DNA from: Arenicellales bacterium | Lineage (GTDB): Bacteria; Pseudomonadota; Gammaproteobacteria; Arenicellales; UBA868 | Length of the DNA stretch: 64,000 bases | Assembly: GCA_030754035.1 (NCBI GenBank) | Contig: JASMBC010000002.1 | Location: forward strand, 95,171 to 159,170 | Direction: 5' to 3' | Part shown: one piece after another, positions 9,077 to 17,213 of the stretch | Layout: each line of letters begins with the position of its first letter | Position numbering within the stretch: the stretch's first letter is position 1 | The notes under the pieces: generated by a model | The model's input: only the letters and a program-made list of their open reading frames with translations | What the model was told of the DNA's origin: nothing | Database searches by the model: none | Made by a program: the position numbers and the translations under genes

Positions 9077-10045
9077 TTGAAGATTCTTTTTGCAGACAAG
9101 TTTCCAGATTCGGGAATGGCACAACTGTGCCAGCAGGGTCACGAATGTGTTTCTCAACCGGACTTGGATGGTAACACCCTGGTAGAGGCAATTGGCGATG
9201 CCGAAGTGCTGGTTGTTAGAAGCACCCGGGTGACTAGTGACGCAATTACTGCCGCGGCGGTGTTGCGCCTTGTGATTCGTGCAGGGGCTGGAACCAACAC
9301 GATTGACATCGAAGCCGCCGCAGCTCGCAAGATTCCGGTCTGTAACGTGCCCGGAAAAAATGCCATAGCGGTCGCTGAACTGGTCATTGGCTTGCTGATA
9401 GCTATCGACCGCAACATCCCCGATAACGTAATTGACTTACGAGCGGGCCAATGGAACAAGAAGAAGTATGCTGCAGCGAAAGGCTTATACGGCCGCCACA
9501 TGGGCATCGTGGGCCTGGGCGCCATTGGCCTTGCTGTTGCACAGCGGGCGCGTGCTTTTGGTATCCAAGTGTACCTTGTAGATAAGCCCGATCGTACACC
9601 GGAAATGCATGAGCAGATCAGCAAGCTCGAACTACAGACCGTGCCAGATTTGCCAACGCTGCTGGCTTGTTGCGATATTGTCAGCCTGAATGTCCCAGCA
9701 GCACCTGAAACTCGAGGCTTGGTGGATAGCACTTTTCTGGCGGCGGTGCAGCCGGGAACGATTATCCTGAATACATCGCGTGGCGACGTGATAGACGAAG
9801 CCGCCTTGCTTAAAGCAATGGATGAAAAAGATGTGCGTGTCGGACTCGACGTCTATGCTGATGAGCCCGCAGCAAGCCAGTCAGCTTTTGATTCGCAATT
9901 GGCCATGCATCCCAACGTCTATGGTACGCACCATATCGGCGCTTCGACCGATCAGGCCCAGGCAGCGGTAGCTGATGGTGTATTGGAGATCATTAAGGCT
10001 TTTGACACAGGGCAAGTTCTGCACTGTGTCAACGGTCGGGCGTAG
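9077..10045 (+). CDS. serA: D-3-phosphoglycerate dehydrogenase (short form, no ACT domain)
   Basis: MGIVGLGAIGLAVAQRARAFG NAD-binding motif; NTSRGDVIDEAALL; immediately followed by serC. Confidence 0.82.
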   Translation: MKILFADKFPDSGMAQLCQQGHECVSQPDLDGNTLVEAIGDAEVLVVRSTRVTSDAITAAAVLRLVIRAGAGTNTIDIEAAAARKIPVCNVPGKNAIAVAELVIGLLIAIDRNIPDNVIDLRAGQWNKKKYAAAKGLYGRHMGIVGLGAIGLAVAQRARAFGIQVYLVDKPDRTPEMHEQISKLELQTVPDLPTLLACCDIVSLNVPAAPETRGLVDSTFLAAVQPGTIILNTSRGDVIDEAALLKAMDEKDVRVGLDVYADEPAASQSAFDSQLAMHPNVYGTHHIGASTDQAQAAVADGVLEIIKAFDTGQVLHCVNGRA

Positions 10046-10072
10046 TGTTGATTTTTTCGTGGAGCAAGAATT

Positions 10073-11161
10073 ATGAGTGAACGGATGCACAATTTCAGCG
10101 CGGGCCCCTGTACGTTGCCGCTTTCAGTACTTGAGGAGGCTCAGGCTGAGTTCGTTGATTACCAGGGAGCTGGCATGTCTCTGATAGAGATGAGTCATCG
10201 GGGGAAGCAATTTGTCGCGGTACACGAGGAGGCAGTTGAACTGGTCCGCAGTGTGTATGGGGTTCCTCGGGACTTTGATGTACTTTTTCTACAAGGCGGT
10301 GCTACGCTGCAGTTTGCGATGGTGCCGATGAACCTGCTGGGTGAAGGGCGCAAAGGGGGGTACGTTAACTCTGGCAGCTGGGGCAAGGGGGCTATCACTG
10401 ATGCTCAACCCTATGGAGAAATCTACACCGCCTGGGACGGAGCGGAGTGTAACTATACCCGCATGCCCGAATCCGGTGAGTTGGAGATCCAGCCCGGTAG
10501 CCGTTATCTGCACATCACCTCCAACGAGACTATCGGCGGCGTCCGCTTCAGAGACTGGCCGCAGGTAGAGGTACCGTTGGTCGCTGATATGTCATCGGAC
10601 TATATGTCCCGACCGATTCCCTGGGAAAGCTTTGACCTGGTGTACGGTGGCGTGCAGAAAAATCTTGGGCCAGCGGGTATGGCAATGGTGATCGTCCGCA
10701 AGACAGCGATTGAGGACAATAACCGCGACATCGCCCGATATCTTCGCTACGACATACACTCAGATAAGGGCTCCATGTTTAACACGCCACCGGTCTTTCC
10801 GATTTACATTTTAGGTAAAGTCCTGAAATGGATGCAGGGCAGGGGCGGCATAGAAGCTGTAGCGCGTGAGGCTGAAGCGAAGGCGGACATTCTCTACCAG
10901 GCCATTGATACCAGCGATGGCTACTACCATTGCCCGGTAGATGTCGAATCCCGGTCAGTGATGAATGTGGTGTTTCGCCTGCCTAGTGAAGATCTTGAAA
11001 AGAGCTTTCTTACCCAAGCGGGCGAGGAAAAGTTATTGAATCTCAAGGGCCACCGCAGCGTGGGTGGCTGCCGGGCGAGCATTTACAACGCGATGCCACG
11101 CGAGGGCGTGCAGGCGTTGGCAGACTTTATGGCGACTTTTCGTTTGGCACATCCCGGCTGA
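10073..11161 (+). CDS. serC: Phosphoserine aminotransferase
   Basis: MHNFSAGPCTLPLSVLEEAQAEFVDYQGAGMSLIEMSHRGKQF, YGGVQKNLGPAG PLP lysine motif. Confidence 0.95.
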   Translation: MSERMHNFSAGPCTLPLSVLEEAQAEFVDYQGAGMSLIEMSHRGKQFVAVHEEAVELVRSVYGVPRDFDVLFLQGGATLQFAMVPMNLLGEGRKGGYVNSGSWGKGAITDAQPYGEIYTAWDGAECNYTRMPESGELEIQPGSRYLHITSNETIGGVRFRDWPQVEVPLVADMSSDYMSRPIPWESFDLVYGGVQKNLGPAGMAMVIVRKTAIEDNNRDIARYLRYDIHSDKGSMFNTPPVFPIYILGKVLKWMQGRGGIEAVAREAEAKADILYQAIDTSDGYYHCPVDVESRSVMNVVFRLPSEDLEKSFLTQAGEEKLLNLKGHRSVGGCRASIYNAMPREGVQALADFMATFRLAHPG

Positions 11162-11195
11162 GTCCCGCGTCGCGTTAGGTTGAGAGATTGGATAA

Positions 11196-12428
11196 GTGAC
11201 GCAGATTCGCGCTTTCAGGCCGTATGTAGTGGCTCCACAGCATGCCACCGCGGTGGTGAGCCCGGCCTATGATTCGATGAGTCCGGCACAGCGGCGCATA
11301 TTTTGCGAAACTTATCCGAAAAACTACATCAATACTATGCAGGTAGTGGATGATTTTCCCACCGGTGAGCGGCCGACAGAAGCGAAAGTCCTAGAGGGCA
11401 ACGTCCAGCAATTACAGGTGATGTTGGAAAACGGCTCTTACCGGAACTCGGATACCGATGCTGTTTTTATTTACCAGCTCAGTATTGATGGCCATACACA
11501 GACCGGTGTCGTCGCTGAGATCCCGCTCGGTGACTATGAGAATGGATCTATCCGTAGGCATGAAGAGACCCGTAAGGAGCATGAGGAACGTCTCAGCCGT
11601 TATCTGGATATTGTGGGTGCGAGTTCTAGCCCGATCTGTCTGGCATATGCCGGATCTGCCCAAATTGATGCGATAGTTGAGTCTGTAACCCAGGGTGACC
11701 CAGTGCTCGATTTTGTGTTGCCGGATGGCGTTTGCCAGCGGTTGTGGCGGGTCACCGATACTTCACAGTACGATGGCCTTTGCCAGGCATTCTCTGGTAT
11801 TGATGCAACCTACCTGACCGACGGACATCATCGTGCGGCTTCGGCATTGCGACATGCTGCCAGCCGTCGGGCTACCGGCAAGACTGGTGGCCCGTGGGAT
11901 TATCTGCTGGTCGCGTTGTTTCCAGCGGACCAGCTGCGGGTTTTAGCCTTTAACCGTTGCGTGCGGGATTTGGGTGGTAGGACTCCAACCGATCTACTAA
12001 CCGAGCTGGAGAAAGACTTCGTGGTTGAGCCTGTAGGCGACGATCGTGCTGCCGAGTTCCCCGCACAGCGCGGCCAGTTCCTGATGCTATTGGATGGGCA
12101 GACCATACTACTCACCCTGCGTCGCCCGGCGTTGGACAAATCGCCCTTGCGGAATCTAGACGTCTCTATCTTGCAGGCGCACATTCTAGAGCCTTTATTG
12201 GGGATTAGTGACGTCCGTGGCGATCCACGGCTGGATTACGTGACTGGCGACAGTGGCTTAGAAGGCCTGCAAGCTCGCTGTAGCGAGGGCTGGCAGTTGG
12301 GATTCGCCTGTTTTCCTACTTCATTGGCAGAACTGATGGCGGTTGCCGACGCGAGCGAGGTCATGCCACCCAAGTCGACTTGTTTTGATCCCAAGACTCG
12401 CTCCGGAATATTCGTGCGGATGACCTGA
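11196..12428 (+). CDS. DUF1015 family protein
   Basis: IRAFRPYVVAPQHATAVVSPAYDSMSPAQR..., YLTDGHHRAASALRHA motif typical of DUF1015; GTG start, 34 nt after serC. Confidence 0.8.
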   Translation: MTQIRAFRPYVVAPQHATAVVSPAYDSMSPAQRRIFCETYPKNYINTMQVVDDFPTGERPTEAKVLEGNVQQLQVMLENGSYRNSDTDAVFIYQLSIDGHTQTGVVAEIPLGDYENGSIRRHEETRKEHEERLSRYLDIVGASSSPICLAYAGSAQIDAIVESVTQGDPVLDFVLPDGVCQRLWRVTDTSQYDGLCQAFSGIDATYLTDGHHRAASALRHAASRRATGKTGGPWDYLLVALFPADQLRVLAFNRCVRDLGGRTPTDLLTELEKDFVVEPVGDDRAAEFPAQRGQFLMLLDGQTILLTLRRPALDKSPLRNLDVSILQAHILEPLLGISDVRGDPRLDYVTGDSGLEGLQARCSEGWQLGFACFPTSLAELMAVADASEVMPPKSTCFDPKTRSGIFVRMT

Positions 12429-12654
12429 CAATTGTTTCTGTTGGGCTATTGCTGCGACTTAAACCAGAATTTTAGTTCTGAGCGCGGCGTATACTTGGCA
12501 CGGTGGGGCGACTACTGGAGCCTTTATCCTAGCGCTTTAGTCCGTAGTGTCGCGCTGTGATGGGGACGTGTCGCGACAAAAACAACTCTGTTTGGCTTCC
12601 TATCTAGAATGCCGTCCAGTGCCCAGTATTGATACCAACAAAGGTAGCCCAGCG

Positions 12655-13362
12655 ATGAGTGATGAGCAAGAGGATGATCTGGACCTGAAAAGCCTGTCTG
12701 ACGAAGAGCTCGTCGAGCAGATACATGATGACCTCTATGACGGCCTCAAAGAGGAGATTGAAGAGGGAACCAATATTCTCCTGGAAAGAGGTTGGGGGCC
12801 GGATAAGGTTCTGGCTGATGCTCTGGTCGAGGGTATGCGTATCGTCGGTATTGATTTTCGTGACGGGATTCTTTTCGTACCGGAAGTCTTGATGTCTGCG
12901 AACGCGATGAAAGGCGGCATGACGATCCTGCGGCCACTGCTGGCAGAGACGGGTGCAGAATCCATTGGCACTGTCGTTATCGGTACGGTCAAAGGCGATA
13001 TTCACGACATCGGCAAGAACCTGGTTGGAATGATGCTTGAGGGCGCAGGCTTTGAAGTTTTTGATCTTGGCATCAACAATCCGGTGGAAAATTACCTGGC
13101 CGCGATTGAGGAACACAAGCCGGATATAGTCGGTATGTCTGCACTGCTTACCACCACCATGCCGTACATGAAAGTAGTGATCGACACACTGGTTGAACAG
13201 GGTATGCGGGATGACTATGTTGTGCTGGTGGGCGGCGCTCCGCTGAATGAGGAATTCAGCCAGGCCATCGGGGCTGATGCGTACTGCCGCGATGCCGCGG
13301 TCGCGGTGGAGACCGCCAAGCAATTGATTGCTGAGCTCAGGGCGCGGCGAAAGTCCGCATAA
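12655..13362 (+). CDS. Cobalamin-binding corrinoid protein (MttC/MtbC-like)
   Basis: GTVKGDIHDIGKNLVGMMLEGAGFEVFDLG contains the DxHxxG B12-binding motif; preceding four-helix cap domain. Start taken at ATG 12655 within the longer track ORF. Confidence 0.9.
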   Translation: MSDEQEDDLDLKSLSDEELVEQIHDDLYDGLKEEIEEGTNILLERGWGPDKVLADALVEGMRIVGIDFRDGILFVPEVLMSANAMKGGMTILRPLLAETGAESIGTVVIGTVKGDIHDIGKNLVGMMLEGAGFEVFDLGINNPVENYLAAIEEHKPDIVGMSALLTTTMPYMKVVIDTLVEQGMRDDYVVLVGGAPLNEEFSQAIGADAYCRDAAVAVETAKQLIAELRARRKSA

Positions 13363-13466
13363 CTTAGCGTGGGCTGGCAGCGGTTTGACCCGGTCTTTCC
13401 CCGCTAAAGACCATCTTCCCATGTTGGAGGTGAAGAACGCCGTCACCTATTTGCGAGAGAAAGGGT

Positions 13467-14093
13467 ATGCCCGCAACGCCGTCGTCAGGAAAGAGCCTGG
13501 TTATTGCCTGTGGAGCGTTGGCTCATGAGATCACTGCGCTGGTTCGACTCAACAAGTGGCACCACCTTGAGATCCAGTGCCTTCCGGCAAGTCTGCATAA
13601 TCACCCACGCCTGATTGCCCCGGCGGTGCGCGAACGGGTGCGGCAGTCTCGAGATGCGTTCGATTCTATTTTTGTCGCTTATGCCGATTGCGGTACCGGA
13701 GGTGCACTAGATGCGGTTCTCGCAGAAGAACAGGTGGAAAGGCTTCCTGGCGCTCATTGTTATGAGTTCTTCTGGGGATCACAAGCCTTTCTGGACAGGC
13801 ATGATCGTGAACCCGGGATTTTCTATCTGACCGATTTTCTGGCGCGGCATTTTGACCGACTGGTGATGGAGGAGCTTGGCATCAAACGCCACCCACAACT
13901 TCTGGAAACTTACTTTTCGGCGTACACCAGGCTGATATACCTTGCTCAGACTAGCTCGAATGAAACTCTGGAGACTGCCCGCTCGGCCGCGCAAACCCTG
14001 GGACTGGAATTTGAACATGTCAGTACCGGATATGGAGAGTTGGAGGTGAGTCTGGCAGCATTCTGCCGAGATTCGACAGCAACGGAGATCTAA
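13467..14093 (+). CDS. DUF1638 family protein
   Basis: LVIACGALAHEITAL..., FVAYADCGTGGALDAVLAEE, FYLTDFLARHFDRLV; DUF1638 proteins commonly neighbour corrinoid methyltransferase genes. Confidence 0.78.
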   Translation: MPATPSSGKSLVIACGALAHEITALVRLNKWHHLEIQCLPASLHNHPRLIAPAVRERVRQSRDAFDSIFVAYADCGTGGALDAVLAEEQVERLPGAHCYEFFWGSQAFLDRHDREPGIFYLTDFLARHFDRLVMEELGIKRHPQLLETYFSAYTRLIYLAQTSSNETLETARSAAQTLGLEFEHVSTGYGELEVSLAAFCRDSTATEI

Positions 14094-14413
14094 TGGCAAA
14101 GTTGATCACTATTTTTTGGCGGGATATCCCTTCACAGGTCATGGTGCGCAAGGGTCGCAAGACAGTAAGACTTATGCTGGCGCAGCGTTTTCAGGACGCA
14201 ATTGATCGTGCCGCCATGCGGGCTGGTAAAGGTTCGTCGTCTGCTTACCTAAGCGAATGGCGTCGCGAGAGCGTGACCTGCAGTGACGATGATCTTGATC
14301 AGATGGCGGCGCAAACGGTAAAACGCCTTGAGGCTGCGCACACGGATGAGGCCCTTTTGGCCCTGATCAGAGCTAAGGGCAGCGCCAGCGCTGACACTTC
14401 ACAAACTGACTGA
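14093..14413 (+). CDS. Small 'virulence factor' domain protein (PF13769-like) in corrinoid operon
   Basis: 106 aa: ITIFWRDIPSQVMVRKGRKTVRLMLAQRFQDAIDRAAMRAG; overlaps the DUF1638 stop. Confidence 0.65.
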   Translation: MAKLITIFWRDIPSQVMVRKGRKTVRLMLAQRFQDAIDRAAMRAGKGSSSAYLSEWRRESVTCSDDDLDQMAAQTVKRLEAAHTDEALLALIRAKGSASADTSQTD

Positions 14414-14418
14414 AACTG

Positions 14419-14889
14419 ATGTACGCCCTACGACAATGGTCTGTCCGCAATGCGCGAGTACTGGAGTGGTTATATGAGCATTTCGAAGGCGCTATGCTTG
14501 TCTTGCATCCGCTCTGGTTATGGATGGGGTACGACCGTATCGAGGGGCCGATTTGCGCCACGGAACGGCGAGTCAAGGCGGCATTGTTCGATTGCCGGAT
14601 GTGTGGGCACTGCGTGCTCAGCCAGACTGGCATGTCCTGCCCCATGAACTGCCCTAAGGAATTGCGTAACGGCCCCTGTGGTGGTGTCCGGGAAAACGGG
14701 TTTTGCGAAGTAATGCCGCAGATGCGCTGTGTCTGGGTGGATGCCTGGGAAGGTTCCAGGCGCATGCGTGACGACTCCGGTATTCAGTGTGTACAGCCGC
14801 CGTTGGCGCAGGACCATCGCGGTCGCTCGTCATGGTTGCGTGAAGTGCGTGAAAAACGGGATCACCGATTCTTCGGCACAGCCGACTAA
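14419..14889 (+). CDS. MetV-like methylenetetrahydrofolate reductase C-terminal-domain zinc protein
   Basis: CRMCGHCVLSQTGMSCPMNCPKELRNGPCGG cysteine-rich signature of the MTHFR_C/MetV family; directly precedes a MetF-like gene. Confidence 0.82.
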   Translation: MYALRQWSVRNARVLEWLYEHFEGAMLVLHPLWLWMGYDRIEGPICATERRVKAALFDCRMCGHCVLSQTGMSCPMNCPKELRNGPCGGVRENGFCEVMPQMRCVWVDAWEGSRRMRDDSGIQCVQPPLAQDHRGRSSWLREVREKRDHRFFGTAD

Positions 14890-14893
14890 TACG

Positions 14894-15895
14894 GTGGAAA
14901 TTGAAAAGCCAGCACCTGGTGAACCCTTGCCAATCTTGGATGGGCATTCTTCGCCCGGCCGACTCGAGAGGGTGTTACGTGCAGGCCAGTTTGCAGTCAC
15001 TACGGAGATTGCGCCGCCCGATGCAGCAGATGCGCAGGCTGTTTTTCAGCGCGCCAGTGTGTTTGATGGCTGGGTCGATGCCATCAATGCGACGGACGGG
15101 TCTGGCGCGAACTGCCACATGTCGAGTGTCGGGGTCTGTGCGTTACTGACGCGAAAAGGTTATGCAACGGTGATGCAGGTCTCCTGTCGGGATCGTAACC
15201 GGATCGCTATTCAGGGCGACGTGCTGGGAGCAGCGGCCATGGGCGTAACCAGTATCCTTTGCCTTACGGGCGATGGGGTTCAGGCCGGCGACCAACCCAA
15301 TGCTAAGCCGGTGTTTGATTTTGATTGCATGAGCCTGTTGCGAACGGTTACATCCATGCGCGACCAGGGTGAGTTTCTCAGTGGGCGGGCGCTCAGCAAC
15401 CCGCCACGAGTTTTTGTCGGTGCTGCGGCTAATCCTTTTGCCCCGCCATTGGATTATCGCCCTTTGCGGCTGAAGAAGAAGATCGATGCCGGCGCGCAGT
15501 TTGTGCAGACCCAGTACTGTTTCGATATTCAACGACTCAAGCAGTACATGACTCAGGTTCATGACATGGGTCTGACCGAGCGCTGCTACATTCTGGTAGG
15601 CGTTGGCCCACTCGCTTCGGCCCGTACCGCTGCGTGGATTCGCGATAATGTACCTGGCGTGCATATTCCTGACGAAATTATTCGCCGCCTGCTGGCAGCG
15701 CACAATCCGCGGGAAGAAGGTATTCGCATATGTGTTGAGATGATCCAGGCGATCCGGGAAATTGAGGGCGTGCACGGCGTCCATATCATGGCTTATCGAC
15801 AGGAAGAGCGGGTCAGTGACATAGTCAGGGATTCCAGCGTGCTCGAGGGGAGAATCCCTTGGCATCCGGGTATATCACAACATTCAATTCATTAA
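14894..15895 (+). CDS. metF: Methylenetetrahydrofolate reductase (MetF-like)
   Basis: FAVTTEIAPPDAADAQ..., GVTSILCLTGDG, FVQTQYCFDIQRLKQY. GTG at 14894 used; the track start 14729 would overlap the upstream gene by 160 nt. Confidence 0.85.
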   Translation: MEIEKPAPGEPLPILDGHSSPGRLERVLRAGQFAVTTEIAPPDAADAQAVFQRASVFDGWVDAINATDGSGANCHMSSVGVCALLTRKGYATVMQVSCRDRNRIAIQGDVLGAAAMGVTSILCLTGDGVQAGDQPNAKPVFDFDCMSLLRTVTSMRDQGEFLSGRALSNPPRVFVGAAANPFAPPLDYRPLRLKKKIDAGAQFVQTQYCFDIQRLKQYMTQVHDMGLTERCYILVGVGPLASARTAAWIRDNVPGVHIPDEIIRRLLAAHNPREEGIRICVEMIQAIREIEGVHGVHIMAYRQEERVSDIVRDSSVLEGRIPWHPGISQHSIH

Positions 15896-15907
15896 GAGGG
15901 TAAGCAG

Positions 15908-16819
15908 GTGACAGTAACTGTTGTCAGTTCCGCGACGAAGGAAGTGAAGATTGGGTTTGATCAGCCATTTTGCATGATCGGAGAGAGGATTAATCCGACC
16001 GGACGCAAGGCGCTGGCCGCTGAAATGAAAGCGGGTGATTACGCTCGTGTGGAATCAGATGCACTCGCCCAGGTGGCTGCGGGCGCTCATATGCTCGATG
16101 TCAATGCTGGAATCCCGCTCGCCGATGAGCCGGCCATATTGGCCGAGTGTGTTCAACTGGTGCAGTCACTGACTAATGTACCACTGTCTATCGATTCTTC
16201 TATTGTCGCAGCACTAGAGTCGGGGCTAGCTGTCTACCAGGGTAAGGCACTGGTTAATTCGGTAACGGGTGAAGAAGAAAGAATGGAGCAGGTCTTACCG
16301 CTGGTCAAAAAATACGGCGCAGCTGTTGTGGCTATCTCGAACGACGAGACGGGAATCTCCGAGGATCCGAACGTGCGCTTCGATGTGGCCCGAAAGATCG
16401 TTGAGCGCGCGGCCGATTACGGCATTCCCGCTGAGGATGTGGTGGTTGATCCACTGGTGATGCCGATCGGCGCCCTGAATGATTCGGGCCGACAGGTGAT
16501 GCATATTCTGAAGCGACTGCGCAATGAATTAAAGGTCAACAGCACCTGCGGCGCATCGAACGTCAGTTTCGGCTTACCTAACCGCAATGGTTTGAATGCG
16601 GCGTTCTTAACCATGGCCATTGGTGCCGGGATGACATCAGCTATTACCAGCCCATTGCACGGCGAGGTTATGGCGGCTGTGATGGGGGCTGATGTCATGA
16701 TGGGGCATGATCCAGATTGCCTGCGCTGGATTGCACGCTATCGCGATCCACTGGGCGAAGGTCTGTCCGGTATTCGAGAGGGCCGCCGTCGTGGCCGGCG
16801 TCGTGCGGCCGGTGGCTGA
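15908..16819 (+). CDS. Methyltetrahydrofolate:corrinoid methyltransferase (pterin-binding/DHPS-like, AcsE type)
   Basis: CMIGERINPTGRKALAAEMKAGDY, AHMLDVNAGIPLADEP, TCGASNVSFGLPNRNGLNAAFLTMA; Arg/Gly-rich C-terminus. Confidence 0.88.
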   Translation: MTVTVVSSATKEVKIGFDQPFCMIGERINPTGRKALAAEMKAGDYARVESDALAQVAAGAHMLDVNAGIPLADEPAILAECVQLVQSLTNVPLSIDSSIVAALESGLAVYQGKALVNSVTGEEERMEQVLPLVKKYGAAVVAISNDETGISEDPNVRFDVARKIVERAADYGIPAEDVVVDPLVMPIGALNDSGRQVMHILKRLRNELKVNSTCGASNVSFGLPNRNGLNAAFLTMAIGAGMTSAITSPLHGEVMAAVMGADVMMGHDPDCLRWIARYRDPLGEGLSGIREGRRRGRRRAAGG

Positions 16820-17213
16820 GCAACACACTCCAGGCAGTTGTCTATGCGGGGCTGTGTCGTTTACGGTCCGTGGGCCGCTTCGTCCGGTGTTGGCCTGCCA
16901 TTGTTCACAGTGCCGCAAGACCAGCGGTCATTACTGGGCGGCAACAGCAGCGCCGTCGGACTGTGTGGAGGTTACCCATGAGGGCGCTCTGGAATGGTTT
17001 CAATCCTCGGCTCAGGCGCAAAGAGGGTTTTGTCGTCGTTGCGGGTCTAGCTTGTTCTGGCGTCACACGTCCCGGGATGCCTGGGGGATAGCGGCTGGCG
17101 CGTTGGATAGCCCGACCGGCCTACACACCCAGGCTCATATATTTTTTGCCGACGCATCAGATTACTACCTTATTCACCCGGACGAGGCAACGATTGAGGG
17201 CAGTCCCAGTTGA
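16803..17213 (+). CDS. GFA/CENP-V-type zinc-binding protein (glutathione-dependent formaldehyde-activating family)
   Basis: GSCLCGAVSFTVRGPLRPVLACHCSQCRKTSGHYWAATAA...FCRRCGSSLFWRHTS; start uncertain (GTG 16803 or 16812; track ORF starts 16707 inside the upstream gene). Confidence 0.8.
   Translation: MRPVAEQHTPGSCLCGAVSFTVRGPLRPVLACHCSQCRKTSGHYWAATAAPSDCVEVTHEGALEWFQSSAQAQRGFCRRCGSSLFWRHTSRDAWGIAAGALDSPTGLHTQAHIFFADASDYYLIHPDEATIEGSPS

Noticed and set aside
12429-12654. Possible cobalamin riboswitch upstream of the corrinoid protein gene
   Set aside because: I looked for a B12-box-like GCCACTG and supporting stems and saw none convincing; only a short CAGAA...TTCTG stem is present.
12604-13446. 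280-aa minus-strand ORF
   Set aside because: Fully antisense to the corrinoid protein gene; composition rich in His/Gln/Cys without domain motifs, so a shadow ORF.
15143-15865. 240-aa minus-strand ORF
   Set aside because: Antisense to the metF-like gene; no recognisable motifs.
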